Shown here in pieces: positions 10,486 through 19,694 of a DNA stretch of 64,000 bases. The position numbers and the translations under genes are program-made. This DNA comes from Roseicyclus marinus (lineage in GTDB: Bacteria; Pseudomonadota; Alphaproteobacteria; Rhodobacterales; Rhodobacteraceae), in assembly GCF_036322625.1 (NCBI RefSeq), contig NZ_AP027266.1, positions 1,429,001 through 1,493,000 on the forward strand, in the 5' to 3' direction. Within the stretch, counting starts at the first letter, position 1; the number at the start of each line of letters is the position of its first letter. Below the pieces are notes generated by a model. The model saw only the letters and a program-made list of their open reading frames with translations, was not told the origin of the DNA and ran no database searches.

Positions 10486-11262
10486 ATGGGCGCGCGGGCC
10501 ATCATCGCGGGCGACGGCGCGCTTCCGGGGCTTCTGGCGGCGGCGGGGCCTGCCCTGATCGTGCGGCTGGAGGGCATGCCGGGCGGCACCGATGGGGCCG
10601 ATATCGTCGCGCGGCTGGAACGGCTGGGGGCGCTCTTTTCCGATCTGCAGGGGGCGGGCGTGACCGAGGTCTGTTTCGCGGGCGCGATGCGGCGTGTCGC
10701 CGTCGAGGCGGAGGCGCTCGATGCCGTGACCCGGGACTTGCTGCCGCGCCTGACCAAGGCGATGGGGCAGGGCGATGATGCGCTCCTGCGCGATATCGTG
10801 GCGATCTTCGAGGGGCAGGGGTTCACGATCCGGGGCGCGCATGAGCTGCGCCCCGACCTTGTTGCGCCCGAAGGGGCCATCGCGGGCATTCCCCGTCCCG
10901 AAGGCGATGCCGCCCGCGCGCGGGGCGTTCTGGCGGCGCTGGGGCCGCTTGACGTGGGGCAGGCAGCGGTTGCGGCGGGGGGGCAGATGCTGGGCATCGA
11001 AACCTTGCAGGGCACCGATGCCATGCTGCGCTTCGTTGGCAGGACCGCACCCGGATCGGGCGGTGTCTTGGTGAAGCGCGCCAAGCCCGGGCAGGATCTG
11101 CGCGTCGACATGCCGGTGATCGGCCCCGATACCGTCCTGCTTGCCGCAGATGCGGGCCTGTCGGGGATCGAGGTGCAGGCCGGTCACGTTCTGCTGGTCG
11201 ATCCCGATGCCGTCTGCGCTTCCTGCGCGGCACGCGGCCTCGCGCTTTGGGCCGTGCCATGA
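10486..11262 (+). CDS. lpxI: UDP-2,3-diacylglucosamine pyrophosphatase LpxI
   Basis: LpxI hydrolyses UDP-2,3-diacylglucosamine to lipid X and UMP, doing the job that LpxH does in enterobacteria. The 258-residue protein has the two-domain DUF1009 layout: an N-terminal part starting RAIIAGDGALPGLL, and a catalytic C-terminal part with GIETLQGTDAMLRFVG, KRAKPGQDLRVDMPVIG and a final segment with EVQAGHVLLVD. Its position between lpxA and lpxB is the alphaproteobacterial norm. The stop overlaps the lpxB start by 4 bases (ATGA). Confidence 0.95.
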   Translation: MGARAIIAGDGALPGLLAAAGPALIVRLEGMPGGTDGADIVARLERLGALFSDLQGAGVTEVCFAGAMRRVAVEAEALDAVTRDLLPRLTKAMGQGDDALLRDIVAIFEGQGFTIRGAHELRPDLVAPEGAIAGIPRPEGDAARARGVLAALGPLDVGQAAVAAGGQMLGIETLQGTDAMLRFVGRTAPGSGGVLVKRAKPGQDLRVDMPVIGPDTVLLAADAGLSGIEVQAGHVLLVDPDAVCASCAARGLALWAVP

Positions 11263-12434
11263 CGCTGCGGCTGTTCCTTGTGGCGGGCGAGCCGTCGGGC
11301 GACCGTCTGGGGGCCGCGCTGATGGCGGGGCTCAAGACGCTTGTCGAGGAAGACATCGAATTCCACGGCATCGGCGGCCCCTTGATGCAGGCCGAAGGTC
11401 TGGTGCCGCTGTTCCCGATGGAGGAGTTGTCTGTCATCGGCCTGACCGAGATCATCGCCAATTACCGCCGCCTTGCGCGCCGCGTGACCGATACGGCCGA
11501 TGCCGTGATCGGCTGGAAACCGGACGCGCTCATCACCATCGACATCCCCGAGTTTTCGCTGCGGGTCGCGGCACAGGTCAAGGCGCGCGCGACCCATATG
11601 CCGACTGTGCATTACGTCGCCCCCACCGTCTGGGCGTGGCGGCCCAAACGCGCGCGCAAGATGGCGCGCAGCATCGACCATGTGCTGGCGCTTTTGCCCT
11701 TCGAGCCGCCCTATATGCAGGCCGAGGGCATGTCGTGCGATTTCGTGGGCCACCCGGTCGTCACCGAACCACAGGCCAGCGCGGCCGAGATTGCGGCTTT
11801 TCGGGCCAAATACGGGGTAGCCGAGGGCGAGACCGCGATCCTTGTGCTGCCCGGGTCGCGCCGGTCCGAGATCGAGCGCCTCTCGCCCGTTTTCGGCGAG
11901 GCGCTGCGCCCGGTTCTGGCCCGCCATCCGCAGGCCCATGTGATCCTGCCCGCGGCCCCCGCCGTGGCGGGCATGATCGGCGAGCGGATCGCGGGCTGGC
12001 CGGGGCGGCCCCATGTGCTTGACCCGCGCGGCGTCCCGGCTGCCGCCTTTGCCGCCGAGAAACGGGCGGCTTTTGCCGTGGCGGATGTGGCGCTGGCGGC
12101 CTCGGGCACCGTCAGCCTCGAGCTGGCCGCCAGCGAGACGCCGATGGTCATCGCCTATGACATGAGCTGGCTCAGCCGAAAGCTGGTCCTGTCGATGTTG
12201 CAGGTCGATACCGTGACGCTGGTGAACATGGTCGCGGACAGCCGCACGATCCCGGAATTCATCGGCGAGGAATGCCGACCCGCCCCGATCGGCGCTGCGC
12301 TGAACCGGCTCCTGGAGGATGAGGGCGCGCGGATCGATCAGCTCGACGCCATGGCGCTCACCATGATGCGGCTTGGCAAGGGGGGCGAGGCACCGGGGCT
12401 ACGGGCGGCACGCTCGGTTCTTTCGGTGATCTGA
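11259..12434 (+). CDS. lpxB: Lipid-A-disaccharide synthase LpxB
   Basis: LpxB joins lipid X to UDP-diacylglucosamine to form the lipid A disaccharide at the inner membrane surface. The 391-residue GT-B-like protein starts with RLFLVAGEPSGDRLGA, the family's N-terminal signature, followed by HYVAPTVWAWRPKRA near residue 122 and a C-terminal donor site ALAASGTVSLELA near 280. The ATG at 11259 sits inside the lpxI stop codon region, so the two genes are coupled. It ends the envelope operon; 28 bases separate it from a gene on the opposite strand, and no terminator is visible there. Confidence 0.97.
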   Translation: MTLRLFLVAGEPSGDRLGAALMAGLKTLVEEDIEFHGIGGPLMQAEGLVPLFPMEELSVIGLTEIIANYRRLARRVTDTADAVIGWKPDALITIDIPEFSLRVAAQVKARATHMPTVHYVAPTVWAWRPKRARKMARSIDHVLALLPFEPPYMQAEGMSCDFVGHPVVTEPQASAAEIAAFRAKYGVAEGETAILVLPGSRRSEIERLSPVFGEALRPVLARHPQAHVILPAAPAVAGMIGERIAGWPGRPHVLDPRGVPAAAFAAEKRAAFAVADVALAASGTVSLELAASETPMVIAYDMSWLSRKLVLSMLQVDTVTLVNMVADSRTIPEFIGEECRPAPIGAALNRLLEDEGARIDQLDAMALTMMRLGKGGEAPGLRAARSVLSVI

Positions 12435-12462
12435 GGCCGCTGTTTTCCCCGCCTTTGGCGTT

Positions 12463-12933
12463 TCAGGCCGTGAAATCGGCCTTTTGCGCACCGCTTAGCT
12501 GCAACAGCACATCGGGGGCGATGGCAAAGACATGGCGCGGCGTGCCGGCGGCGGCCCAGACCACGTCGAAGTCCAGCAATCTGGGATCGAACCACGCCCG
12601 GATCGGCGTCAGATGCCCGACCGGCGCGACGCCACCGATGGCGAACCCCGTCTGTTCCCGGATCAGCCCGGCATCGGCCTTGCCCAAGGCTTCGCCCGCC
12701 AGCGCGCTGGCCTTGGCGGCATCGACACGGTTGCCGCCCGCGGTGATGAAAAGGACGGCATCGCCGCTGTCTTCCGCGCCGAAGATGATGGATTTCGCGA
12801 TCTGGTCCAGCGCGCATCCGGCGGCGCGTGCGGCGTCCTCGGCGGTGCGGGTGCCTTCGGTCATCTCCAGCACCTCGGCGGGGATGCCCGCCTCCTCCAG
12901 CGCCCGTTTCACCCGGTTCAGGCTTTTCGACAT
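12463..12933 (-). CDS. YbaK/EbsC-type aminoacyl-tRNA deacylase
   Basis: The 156-residue protein belongs to the YbaK/ProX fold, trans-editing enzymes that remove wrongly charged amino acids from tRNA. MSKSLNRVKRALEEAG starts the coding sequence behind a strong AGGGGG site; the frame is open far upstream, but that part is low-complexity. Visible features are AKSIIFGAEDSGDAVLFITAGG (with the conserved KS), FAIGGVAPVGHL (the GGVSP-like loop) and the C-terminal VFAIAPDVL. It could be a Cys-tRNAPro deacylase or a related YbaK paralogue; the exact substrate cannot be read from sequence. It is divergent from glnE with 95 bases between. Confidence 0.9.
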   Translation of the reverse strand: MSKSLNRVKRALEEAGIPAEVLEMTEGTRTAEDAARAAGCALDQIAKSIIFGAEDSGDAVLFITAGGNRVDAAKASALAGEALGKADAGLIREQTGFAIGGVAPVGHLTPIRAWFDPRLLDFDVVWAAAGTPRHVFAIAPDVLLQLSGAQKADFTA

Positions 12934-13028
12934 CGCGCATTCCCCCTGTCCTGCGGCATGGTGATGCCAAGCCTTCGATCCGCCCGCAAGCCGTTGACCG
13001 CCCCCGCGCGCCGCGCCAGTTTGGCCGC

Positions 13029-15830
13029 ATGAGCCTTGCATCCCGCCTGACCCGCCATCCGATCCCACATTCCCCCGAACGCGGGGCCGAGGCGTTGTCG
13101 CAGCTGCCGGGGCTTGCGCCCGAATTGTGCCCCTTGATCGAGGGTATGGGGGGCTCATCGCCCTATCTGGGCGGGCTCATCGCGCGCGAGGCCGATTGGC
13201 TCACCGAGGCGTTGGCAGGCGAACCCGAAGCGGCGGTCGCGGCTCTGATCGCCGAGGCGGGGGCGCTTGGTCCCGCCGAGATCGACACGGGCCTGCGCCG
13301 GATCAAGCGGCGGGCGGCGCTGATCGTGGCGCTGGCCGATCTGGGGGGTGTCTGGCCGCTTGCGACCGTCACGCAGCATTGGACGGATATCGCCGATGCC
13401 TGCCTTTGCGCAGCGCTGCGCGTCCATGTCGGGGCCGAGGCGCGGCGCGGCAAGCTGCCCGGCCAGACGGAGGAGGATGGCGCGCGCGACGGGGCGGGCA
13501 TGGTGGTGCTGGCCATGGGCAAGATGGGCGCGGGCGAGCTGAATTATTCCTCGGATATCGACCTGATCTGCCTTTTCGATGATGACCGTTTCGACGGGTC
13601 CGACGTGATGGAGGCGCGCGCCGCCTTCATCCGGGCCACGCGCAGGATCGCCGCAACCCTCGGCGACACGACGGCAGAGGGCTATGTGTTCCGCACCGAT
13701 CTGCGGCTGCGCCCCGATGCGAGCGTCACGCCGGTCTGCATCTCGATGACCGCCGCCGAACGCTATTACGAGGCGGAAGGGCGGTCCTGGGAACGCTCCG
13801 CGTATATCAAGGCGCGGCCTGCGGCGGGCGATCTGGCGGCGGGCGGGCGGTTTCTGGAGACGCTCAAACCCTTTGTCTGGCGGCGGCATCTCGATTTCGC
13901 GATGGTGCAAGACACCATGGATATGCGCCAAAAAATACGCGATCACAAAGGTTTGCACGGCAATCTTAAGCTAGAGGGTCACAACATGAAACTCGGCGCG
14001 GGCGGCATCCGCGAGATCGAGTTCTTCGCCCAGACCCGCCAATTGGTCGCCGGTGGCCGCGACCCCTCGCTCCGGTCCCGCCGCACGGTGGAGGCGCTGG
14101 CCGCCCTGTCCGAAGCGGGGTGGATTCCCGCCGAGGTGGCGGGCGAACTGACCGAACTTTACGCCCATCACCGCGAGATCGAACATCGCGTCCAGATGAT
14201 CGACGACGCGCAAACCCATGATTTGCCGAAATCTTCCCAAGGTTTCGACCGTCTGGCCCGGCTTTGCGGCGAGGCGGATACGGACAGGTTCCGGGAGGGG
14301 CTGGCCACGCGCATCCGGCGGGTGGAACATCTGACCGGCGATCTGTTTCAGCCCACGCGCGGCGGTTCCAAGCCCAGCCTCGAGATCTCCGAGGCCGAGG
14401 CGGAAATCATGGCGCGTTGGCCAAGCTATCCCGCACTCCGCAGCGAGAGGGGGCGCCTGATCTTCGAACGGCTGAAGCCCGAATTGCTGCGCCGCTTTCA
14501 CACGGCGGCCAAACCGGAAGAGGCGCTGTCAAACTTCGACAGCTTTCTCAAAGGCTTGCCCGCCGGTGTTCAACTCTTTTCTCTCTTTGATGCCAACCCG
14601 CCGCTCGTCGATCTTCTGGCCGATATCTGTGCCACCGCGCCCGGTCTGTCGCGCTACCTGTCGCGGCATTCCGGGGTTCTGGATGCGGTTCTCGACGGGC
14701 GTTTCTTTGCCCCTTGGCCGGGGGCTGCGGGCCTGCGTGACGACCTGTCCGGGTTGCTGTCGGGCCGCGATTACGAGGCGCAGCTCGACATGGCGCGGCG
14801 CTGGCAGAAGGATTGGCATTTCCGCATCGGCGTGCACCAGCTGCGCGCCCTGATCGGACCGGAAGAGGCTGCGGCGCAATATACCGACCTGGCCGATGCG
14901 GTCATCGGGGCGCTTTGGCCGCTCGTCTGCGATGACATCGCCCGCCGCCACGGCCCGCCGCCGGGTGTGGGGGGGGCTGTTCTGGGCATGGGAAGCCTTG
15001 GCTCGGGGCGGATGAGCGCAGGCTCGGATCTCGACCTGATCGTCATCTACGATGCGGCAGGCGTCGAGATGAGCGAGGGGCGCCGCCCGCTCGATCCGCG
15101 CGGTTGGTATGCCAAGGCCACGAAATCGCTGATCACCGCGCTGTCTGCCCCCACGGCGGCGGGCAAATTGTACGAGGTGGACATGCGCCTGCGCCCTTCG
15201 GGACGGCAGGGGCCGGTCGCGACCTCGGTCACGGGGTTTGCCAGCTACCAGCGCGACGAGGCCTGGACCTGGGAGCATATGGCGCTGACGCGCGCGCGGG
15301 TCGTCGCCGGACCGGCGTCCCTGGCAGCCGAGATCGAAAGCATCCGTTCGGCCGTGATCGCCGAGAAAGCCGCGCCCGATCATGTCCGGGCCGAGGCTGC
15401 AACGATGCGCGCGCGGCTTGCGGCGGCAGGGCGGGCAGGGTCCACCTTTGCCGTCAAGGAGGGCCCCGGCGGCCTGCAGGAGATCGAGCTTTTGGGCCAG
15501 GCGGCAGCGCTGGCTGCCGGTGTGCCCCATCGCGTCAGTGCCGCGCAATTGGCCGAGGCTGAGCGCCTTGGCTGGCTGGATGGACGGGGCGTGGCGGTTC
15601 TACAATCGGCCCATGCGCTCTTCAACCGGGTGCAGGGGGCCGCGCGGCTTTTGACCGAGGAAAGGCTCGATCCGGATGCCATCGGCACGGGGGGACAGGC
15701 GTTTCTCGCCCGGATCGCGGGGGCTGCGGATGAGGGCGAGCTTGCGACATCTCTGGACAAGGCGCGCATGGATGCGCTTTGCTGCATCGATGCCGTTTTC
15801 GGCAGCGTGACCGAACAGGACATCCCATGA
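13029..15830 (+). CDS. glnE: Bifunctional glutamine synthetase adenylyltransferase/deadenylylase
   Basis: GlnE turns glutamine synthetase on and off by removing or adding AMP in response to PII status. The ATG at 13029 gives 933 residues, the usual size. Two nucleotidyltransferase halves are visible. The N-terminal deadenylylase has GELNYSSDIDLICLFD near residue 165, and the C-terminal adenylyltransferase has GSGRMSAGSDLDLIVIYD near 660. Helical GlnE/PII-uridylyltransferase domains follow each half. The final codon overlaps the next small gene by 4 bases. Confidence 0.97.
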   Translation: MSLASRLTRHPIPHSPERGAEALSQLPGLAPELCPLIEGMGGSSPYLGGLIAREADWLTEALAGEPEAAVAALIAEAGALGPAEIDTGLRRIKRRAALIVALADLGGVWPLATVTQHWTDIADACLCAALRVHVGAEARRGKLPGQTEEDGARDGAGMVVLAMGKMGAGELNYSSDIDLICLFDDDRFDGSDVMEARAAFIRATRRIAATLGDTTAEGYVFRTDLRLRPDASVTPVCISMTAAERYYEAEGRSWERSAYIKARPAAGDLAAGGRFLETLKPFVWRRHLDFAMVQDTMDMRQKIRDHKGLHGNLKLEGHNMKLGAGGIREIEFFAQTRQLVAGGRDPSLRSRRTVEALAALSEAGWIPAEVAGELTELYAHHREIEHRVQMIDDAQTHDLPKSSQGFDRLARLCGEADTDRFREGLATRIRRVEHLTGDLFQPTRGGSKPSLEISEAEAEIMARWPSYPALRSERGRLIFERLKPELLRRFHTAAKPEEALSNFDSFLKGLPAGVQLFSLFDANPPLVDLLADICATAPGLSRYLSRHSGVLDAVLDGRFFAPWPGAAGLRDDLSGLLSGRDYEAQLDMARRWQKDWHFRIGVHQLRALIGPEEAAAQYTDLADAVIGALWPLVCDDIARRHGPPPGVGGAVLGMGSLGSGRMSAGSDLDLIVIYDAAGVEMSEGRRPLDPRGWYAKATKSLITALSAPTAAGKLYEVDMRLRPSGRQGPVATSVTGFASYQRDEAWTWEHMALTRARVVAGPASLAAEIESIRSAVIAEKAAPDHVRAEAATMRARLAAAGRAGSTFAVKEGPGGLQEIELLGQAAALAAGVPHRVSAAQLAEAERLGWLDGRGVAVLQSAHALFNRVQGAARLLTEERLDPDAIGTGGQAFLARIAGAADEGELATSLDKARMDALCCIDAVFGSVTEQDIP

Positions 15831-16099
15831 CAGCGGACCGCGACCCCATCGACCCCAAGAACCTGATCCGTGAAGCCTACCGGATCGAGGGGATCGGGGA
15901 TGCGGAATGCCGCTCGATCCTCGTTGATTGGGCCTTGAGCCTGAGCGGACCGGACCCGCGCGCGGCGATTGCGGCGTTGCTGGAACGTCACGCCGATGCG
16001 CCGTCGGATCATCCGATGACGCTGGTCCTGCGCGAAGGCTTGTCCGAAGCGGCCGCCCCCCGGCGTCGCGGGGGCCGTGCGGCGCGCGTGGCCGATTGA
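15827..16099 (+). CDS. 90-residue uncharacterised protein coupled to glnE
   Basis: The gene starts inside the glnE stop (ATGA), so it is almost certainly translated with glnE. The predicted protein is acidic in its first half (MTADRDPIDPKNLIREAYRI, then EGIGDAECRSILVDWALSL) and ends in a basic tail (APRRRGGRAARVAD). It has no signal peptide and looks like a small helical cytoplasmic protein. I do not know a function. Tight coupling suggests a role linked to nitrogen control or simply shared expression. It ends 4 bases before the convergent regulator gene. Confidence 0.8.
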   Translation: MTADRDPIDPKNLIREAYRIEGIGDAECRSILVDWALSLSGPDPRAAIAALLERHADAPSDHPMTLVLREGLSEAAAPRRRGGRAARVAD

Positions 16100-16103
16100 A
16101 AGA

Positions 16104-17078
16104 TCAGATCTTGTCCCGCGTTCCTTGGGTGCCACGCTCGCGGTAGGGCGTGGTGTTGTAATGGGCGCGGTAGCATTTCGAGAAATGCGAGGGTGAGGCA
16201 AACCCACAAGCCAGCGCCACGTTGATCACGCTCATGTCGGTCTGCATCAACAGGTTGCGCGCCTTGCCCAGCCGCAATTCCATGTAATAGCGCTTGGGGC
16301 TGCGGTTGAGGTAGCGCCGGAACAGCCGCTCAAGCTGGCGGGTCGACATGCCGACCTCCTTGGCCAGGGTCGCGGGGCTGATCGGATCCTCGATCGCCTG
16401 TTCCATCATGCGGATGACCTGCCCCAGCTTGGGGTGGCGCACACCGATGCGGGTGGGGATCGACAGGCGCTGCGTGTCCTGGTCGGTACGGATCGAGGTG
16501 TAGATCAACTGATCGGCCACCAGGTTGGCCAGATCCTCGCCATGCTCATCGGCGATGATCTTGAGCATCAGGTCGATGGAGGCCGTGCCCCCCGCCGTGG
16601 TGATGCGGTTGCCGTCGATGACGAAGACCGATTTGGTCAGGATGACCTCTTCGAATTCCTCGGTGAAACTGTCCTGGTTTTCCCAATGGATCGTGGCGCG
16701 CTTGCCGTCCAGAAGCCCCGCCTTGGCCAGCGTGTAGCCCGCGGTGCAAAGGCCCCCCATGATCGCGCCCTTGCGCGCCTCGCGCCGGAGCCATCCCACC
16801 ACACGCTTGGTGGTGGCCGCGGCCACGTCGATCCCACCGCAGACCAGCACGGTGTCGTCGCGCGTCACCTCTTCGAGGTCGCTGTCGAGCCGAAAGCCGA
16901 TGCCTGCGCTGCAATAGGCGATATCGCCCCCATCGCCCACCAGGGTCCAGGAATAAAGCGATCGGCCCGACATGCGGTTGGCGATGCGCAAGGCTTCGAC
17001 CGCGCTGGAGAAGCACAGCATGGTGAACTGGTCCAGAAGGACGAAAACGAACCGCCGGGGGCCAGTGTGGTCGGGCAT
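16104..17078 (-). CDS. GlxA/FtrA-type AraC-family transcriptional regulator
   Basis: The protein has an N-terminal DJ-1/PfpI-like domain (residues 1-195), beginning RRFVFVLLDQFTMLCFSSAVEA, and a C-terminal AraC helix-turn-helix pair from about 215 (EDPISPATLAKEVGMSTRQL then LFRRYLNRSPKRYYMELRL). This is the architecture of the GlxA branch, which often controls choline, carnitine or arginine catabolism genes. The start at 17078 (MPDHTGPRR, 324 residues) is preferred; a GTG at 17105 would add nine residues. It is divergent from the DAHP synthase gene, but the target cannot be inferred from that. Confidence 0.88.
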   Translation of the reverse strand: MPDHTGPRRFVFVLLDQFTMLCFSSAVEALRIANRMSGRSLYSWTLVGDGGDIAYCSAGIGFRLDSDLEEVTRDDTVLVCGGIDVAAATTKRVVGWLRREARKGAIMGGLCTAGYTLAKAGLLDGKRATIHWENQDSFTEEFEEVILTKSVFVIDGNRITTAGGTASIDLMLKIIADEHGEDLANLVADQLIYTSIRTDQDTQRLSIPTRIGVRHPKLGQVIRMMEQAIEDPISPATLAKEVGMSTRQLERLFRRYLNRSPKRYYMELRLGKARNLLMQTDMSVINVALACGFASPSHFSKCYRAHYNTTPYRERGTQGTRDKI

Positions 17079-17185
17079 ATTGGGGCCTTTGCCTGTCGTG
17101 CGCACGCGGGGCTTCCGCGCGCATTCCTTGAGCGAAAGCAGTTTTTTCAGGCAGACGCAATCCCTGCAGGCGGCGATTCAGGGGA

Positions 17186-17214
17186 TTGGATGGTCGCGGT
17201 CATACCCCTATAAG
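17186..17214 (+). promoter_or_regulatory. Probable promoter of the DAHP synthase gene
   Basis: TTGGAT at 17186-17191 and TATAAG at 17209-17214 are separated by exactly 17 bases, 38 bases before the start codon. Both boxes match the sigma-70 consensus at four or more positions. Confidence 0.5.
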
Positions 17215-17252
17215 CACCCCCCGAGAGACGACCCTGAAGGAGATACCGCGCC

Positions 17253-18632
17253 ATGACCCGCACGACCGGACCGGCCTGGACCAAATCCGACTGGCGCGCC
17301 AAGCCGCGCGTGCAGATGCCGAGCTATCCCGATGCCGCGGCCCTGCAGGCGGTCGAGACGCAGCTGACGAAATACCCCCCGCTCGTGTTCGCGGGCGAGG
17401 CACGCCGCCTGAAAAAGGCGCTGGCCGCGGCGTCGCGCGGGGAGGCGTTCCTGCTTCAGGGCGGCGATTGCGCTGAAAGTTTTGCGGAATTTTCCGCCGA
17501 CAATATCCGCGACACCTTCAAGGTGATGCTGCAGATGGCGATGGTGCTGACCTATGGCGCCAAGGTGCCGGTGGTGAAGGTCGGGCGCATGGCCGGGCAA
17601 TTCGCCAAGCCGCGTTCCGCGCCCACCGAGGTGATCGGCGGCGTCGAGATGGACAGCTACAAGGGCGACATCATCAACGATATCGCGCCCACGCCCGAGG
17701 CGCGCATCCCCGATCCGAACCGGATGTTGCAGGCCTATACGCAGGCTGCGGCCTCGTTGAACCTGTTGCGCGCCTTTTCGACGGGGGGGTTCGCCGATAT
17801 CCACCGGGTGCACAGCTGGACGCTGGGCTTCACCGATCACGACGATGCCGAGAAATACCGCGATCTGGCCAATCGCATTCAGGACAGCCTTGATTTCATG
17901 ACGGCCGCAGGGCTGACGAGCGAGACCAACCATGAGCTCGCGACGGTCGATTTCTACACCAGCCACGAGGCGCTGCTTCTGGAATACGAAGAGGCGCTGT
18001 GCCGTGTCGACAGCACCTCGGGCAAGTGGCTGGCGGGGTCGGGGCACATGATCTGGATCGGCGACCGCACGCGCCAGCCCGATGGGGCGCATGTTGAATT
18101 CTGCCGGGGCGTGCTGAACCCGATCGGGCTCAAATGCGGGCCCACGACGACCGAGGATGACCTCAAGGTCTTGATGGCAAAGCTCAATCCCGAGAACGAG
18201 CCGGGTCGTCTGACGCTGATCGCGCGGTTCGGTGCGGGCAAGGTGGGCGATCACCTGCCGCGCCTGATCAAGACGGTGGAGGCCGAGGGCGCGAACGTGT
18301 TGTGGTCTTGCGACCCGATGCACGGCAACGTCATCAAATCCTCGACCGGGTTCAAGACGCGCCCCTTCGATGCGATCTTGCGCGAAGTGCAGGAATTCTT
18401 TGCCGTTCATCGCGCCGAGGGCACGGTTCCGGGCGGCGTGCATTTCGAGATGACGGGCAAGGACGTGACCGAATGCACCGGCGGCATGCGGGCTGTGACG
18501 GACGAGGATCTGTCCTCGCGCTATCACACGGCTTGCGATCCGCGTCTGAACGCGAGCCAGTCGCTGGAACTGGCCTTTCTGGTCGCGGAAGAGTTGCAAA
18601 AGAGCCGCGAGGCGCTGCGCGCGGCGGTCTGA
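17253..18632 (+). CDS. aroG: Class II 3-deoxy-7-phosphoheptulonate synthase
   Basis: This enzyme condenses phosphoenolpyruvate and erythrose 4-phosphate, the first step of the shikimate pathway. The 459-residue protein is the class II (plant/Mycobacterium-like) form. Class II blocks include [19 protein letters not shown] near residue 39, [15 protein letters not shown] near 67, [16 protein letters not shown] near 107 and the C-terminal WSCDPMHGN near 351 and [18 protein letters not shown] near 395. A consensus GAAGGAGAT ribosome site precedes the ATG. It stands alone, without other aro genes nearby. Confidence 0.96.
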   Translation: MTRTTGPAWTKSDWRAKPRVQMPSYPDAAALQAVETQLTKYPPLVFAGEARRLKKALAAASRGEAFLLQGGDCAESFAEFSADNIRDTFKVMLQMAMVLTYGAKVPVVKVGRMAGQFAKPRSAPTEVIGGVEMDSYKGDIINDIAPTPEARIPDPNRMLQAYTQAAASLNLLRAFSTGGFADIHRVHSWTLGFTDHDDAEKYRDLANRIQDSLDFMTAAGLTSETNHELATVDFYTSHEALLLEYEEALCRVDSTSGKWLAGSGHMIWIGDRTRQPDGAHVEFCRGVLNPIGLKCGPTTTEDDLKVLMAKLNPENEPGRLTLIARFGAGKVGDHLPRLIKTVEAEGANVLWSCDPMHGNVIKSSTGFKTRPFDAILREVQEFFAVHRAEGTVPGGVHFEMTGKDVTECTGGMRAVTDEDLSSRYHTACDPRLNASQSLELAFLVAEELQKSREALRAAV

Positions 18633-18641
18633 GATCGGGTG

Positions 18642-18671
18642 CGGCGCGGGGCCCGGAGGGGTGCCGCGCCG
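18642..18671 (+). terminator. GC-rich hairpin after the DAHP synthase gene
   Basis: CGGCGCGG at 18642-18649 pairs perfectly with CCGCGCCG at 18664-18671, starting 9 bases after the stop codon. No T-run follows, so termination would need Rho or the hairpin may only protect the 3' end. Confidence 0.4.
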
Positions 18672-18680
18672 GGCCGAGAC

Positions 18681-18770
18681 ATCCTTGCGATTTTCCTAAC
18701 AAATCGCGCCATTCCTTGCGATTTCCTTACCAGATCGCGCCATTCCTTGCGGTTTTCCTGACCGCTGCCG
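18681..18770. repeat. Three tandem 29-31-bp units with inverted-repeat arms before yicC
   Basis: Units at 18681-18710, 18711-18741 and 18742-18770 share the pattern TCCTTGCG(A/G)TTTTCCT. Each contains an inverted repeat. Unit 1 has GCGATTT/AAATCGC with a 7-base centre. Unit 2 has GCGATTT/AGATCGC (one G-T pair). Unit 3 has GCGGT/ACCGC. The dyad centres lie at about 18697, 18728 and 18757, so 31 and 29 bp apart, close to three helical turns. The array fills most of the gap between the DAHP synthase gene and yicC and ends 13 bases before the yicC start. Confidence 0.8.
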
Positions 18771-18783
18771 GGGGAGTTAGCAT

Positions 18784-19692
18784 TTGGGTAACGACACGAC
18801 AGGCGGCGGCGTCATCGCTTCCATGACCGGCTTCGCCGCGCGCGAGGGAAGTGACGGTCAGGGGGCCAGCTGGAGCTGGGAGCTGCGCAGCGTGAACGGT
18901 CGCGGGCTCGACCTGCGGCTGCGTCTGCCCGATGGTCTGGGCGCGCTGGAGGCACCCTTGCGCAAGCGCCTGTCCGAGGTGATCGGGCGCGGCTCGGTCA
19001 GCCTGTCCTTGCGGGTGGTGCGCGAACAGGGCGGGCCGGGCGCGACCGATCCGGCCAAGCTTGCGGCGGTTCTGGCGCAATTGGCGCAGGTGCGCGCCGC
19101 CGCCGAGGCGCAAGGCATCGCCTGCGCGCCCGTCGATCCGGCCACGATCCTGTCGCTGCGCGCGCTGTCGGAGAATGGGGAGGCCGCCACGATGCCCGCG
19201 CCCGAGGCGCTTCTGGCCGATGCGGAGCCGCTTTTGTCGGCCTTTACCGCGATGCGGCAAGACGAAGGGCGCGCGCTGGCGGCCCTGCTAGACGCGCAGA
19301 TCGACCGGATCGAAAACCTTGTCTCAGGTGCCGAAACCGCCGCTGCCGCGCGCGCCGAACCGCAGGCCGCACGTCTGCGCGCGGCCATCGCGATCTTGGT
19401 CGAGGCGACCGAGATCGACGAAGCACGGCTGGCGCAGGAGGTTGCGGCGCTGGCGCTGAAAACCGATGTGACCGAGGAGATCGACCGGCTGCGCGCCCAT
19501 GTGGCGGCGGCCCGCGCGCTGCTGGCGCAAGGCGGTGCGGTGGGCCGCAAGCTTGATTTCCTGATGCAGGAATTCAACCGCGAGGCCAACACGCTTTGTT
19601 CCAAGTCGCAAGATGCGGGCCTGACGGCGATCGGGCTTGACCTCAAACTGGCCATCGACCAGACCCGCGAGCAAGTCCAGAACGTGGAGTAG
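18784..19692 (+). CDS. yicC: YicC-type endoribonuclease family protein
   Basis: YicC proteins are metal-dependent endoribonucleases reported to affect small-RNA decay. The 302-residue protein has the N-terminal YicC block [10 protein letters not shown] and the C-terminal DUF1732 block reading [20 protein letters not shown] and then SKSQDAGL near residue 260. The family normally begins M-x-x-SMTGFA. Here the only start codons that fit are a TTG at 18784, which has GGGGGAG at proper distance, and an ATG at 18823 inside the SMTGF motif without a binding site; I prefer the TTG. gmk follows after 2 bases, the usual partner. Confidence 0.93.
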   Translation: MGNDTTGGGVIASMTGFAAREGSDGQGASWSWELRSVNGRGLDLRLRLPDGLGALEAPLRKRLSEVIGRGSVSLSLRVVREQGGPGATDPAKLAAVLAQLAQVRAAAEAQGIACAPVDPATILSLRALSENGEAATMPAPEALLADAEPLLSAFTAMRQDEGRALAALLDAQIDRIENLVSGAETAAAARAEPQAARLRAAIAILVEATEIDEARLAQEVAALALKTDVTEEIDRLRAHVAAARALLAQGGAVGRKLDFLMQEFNREANTLCSKSQDAGLTAIGLDLKLAIDQTREQVQNVE

Positions 19693-19694
19693 TC

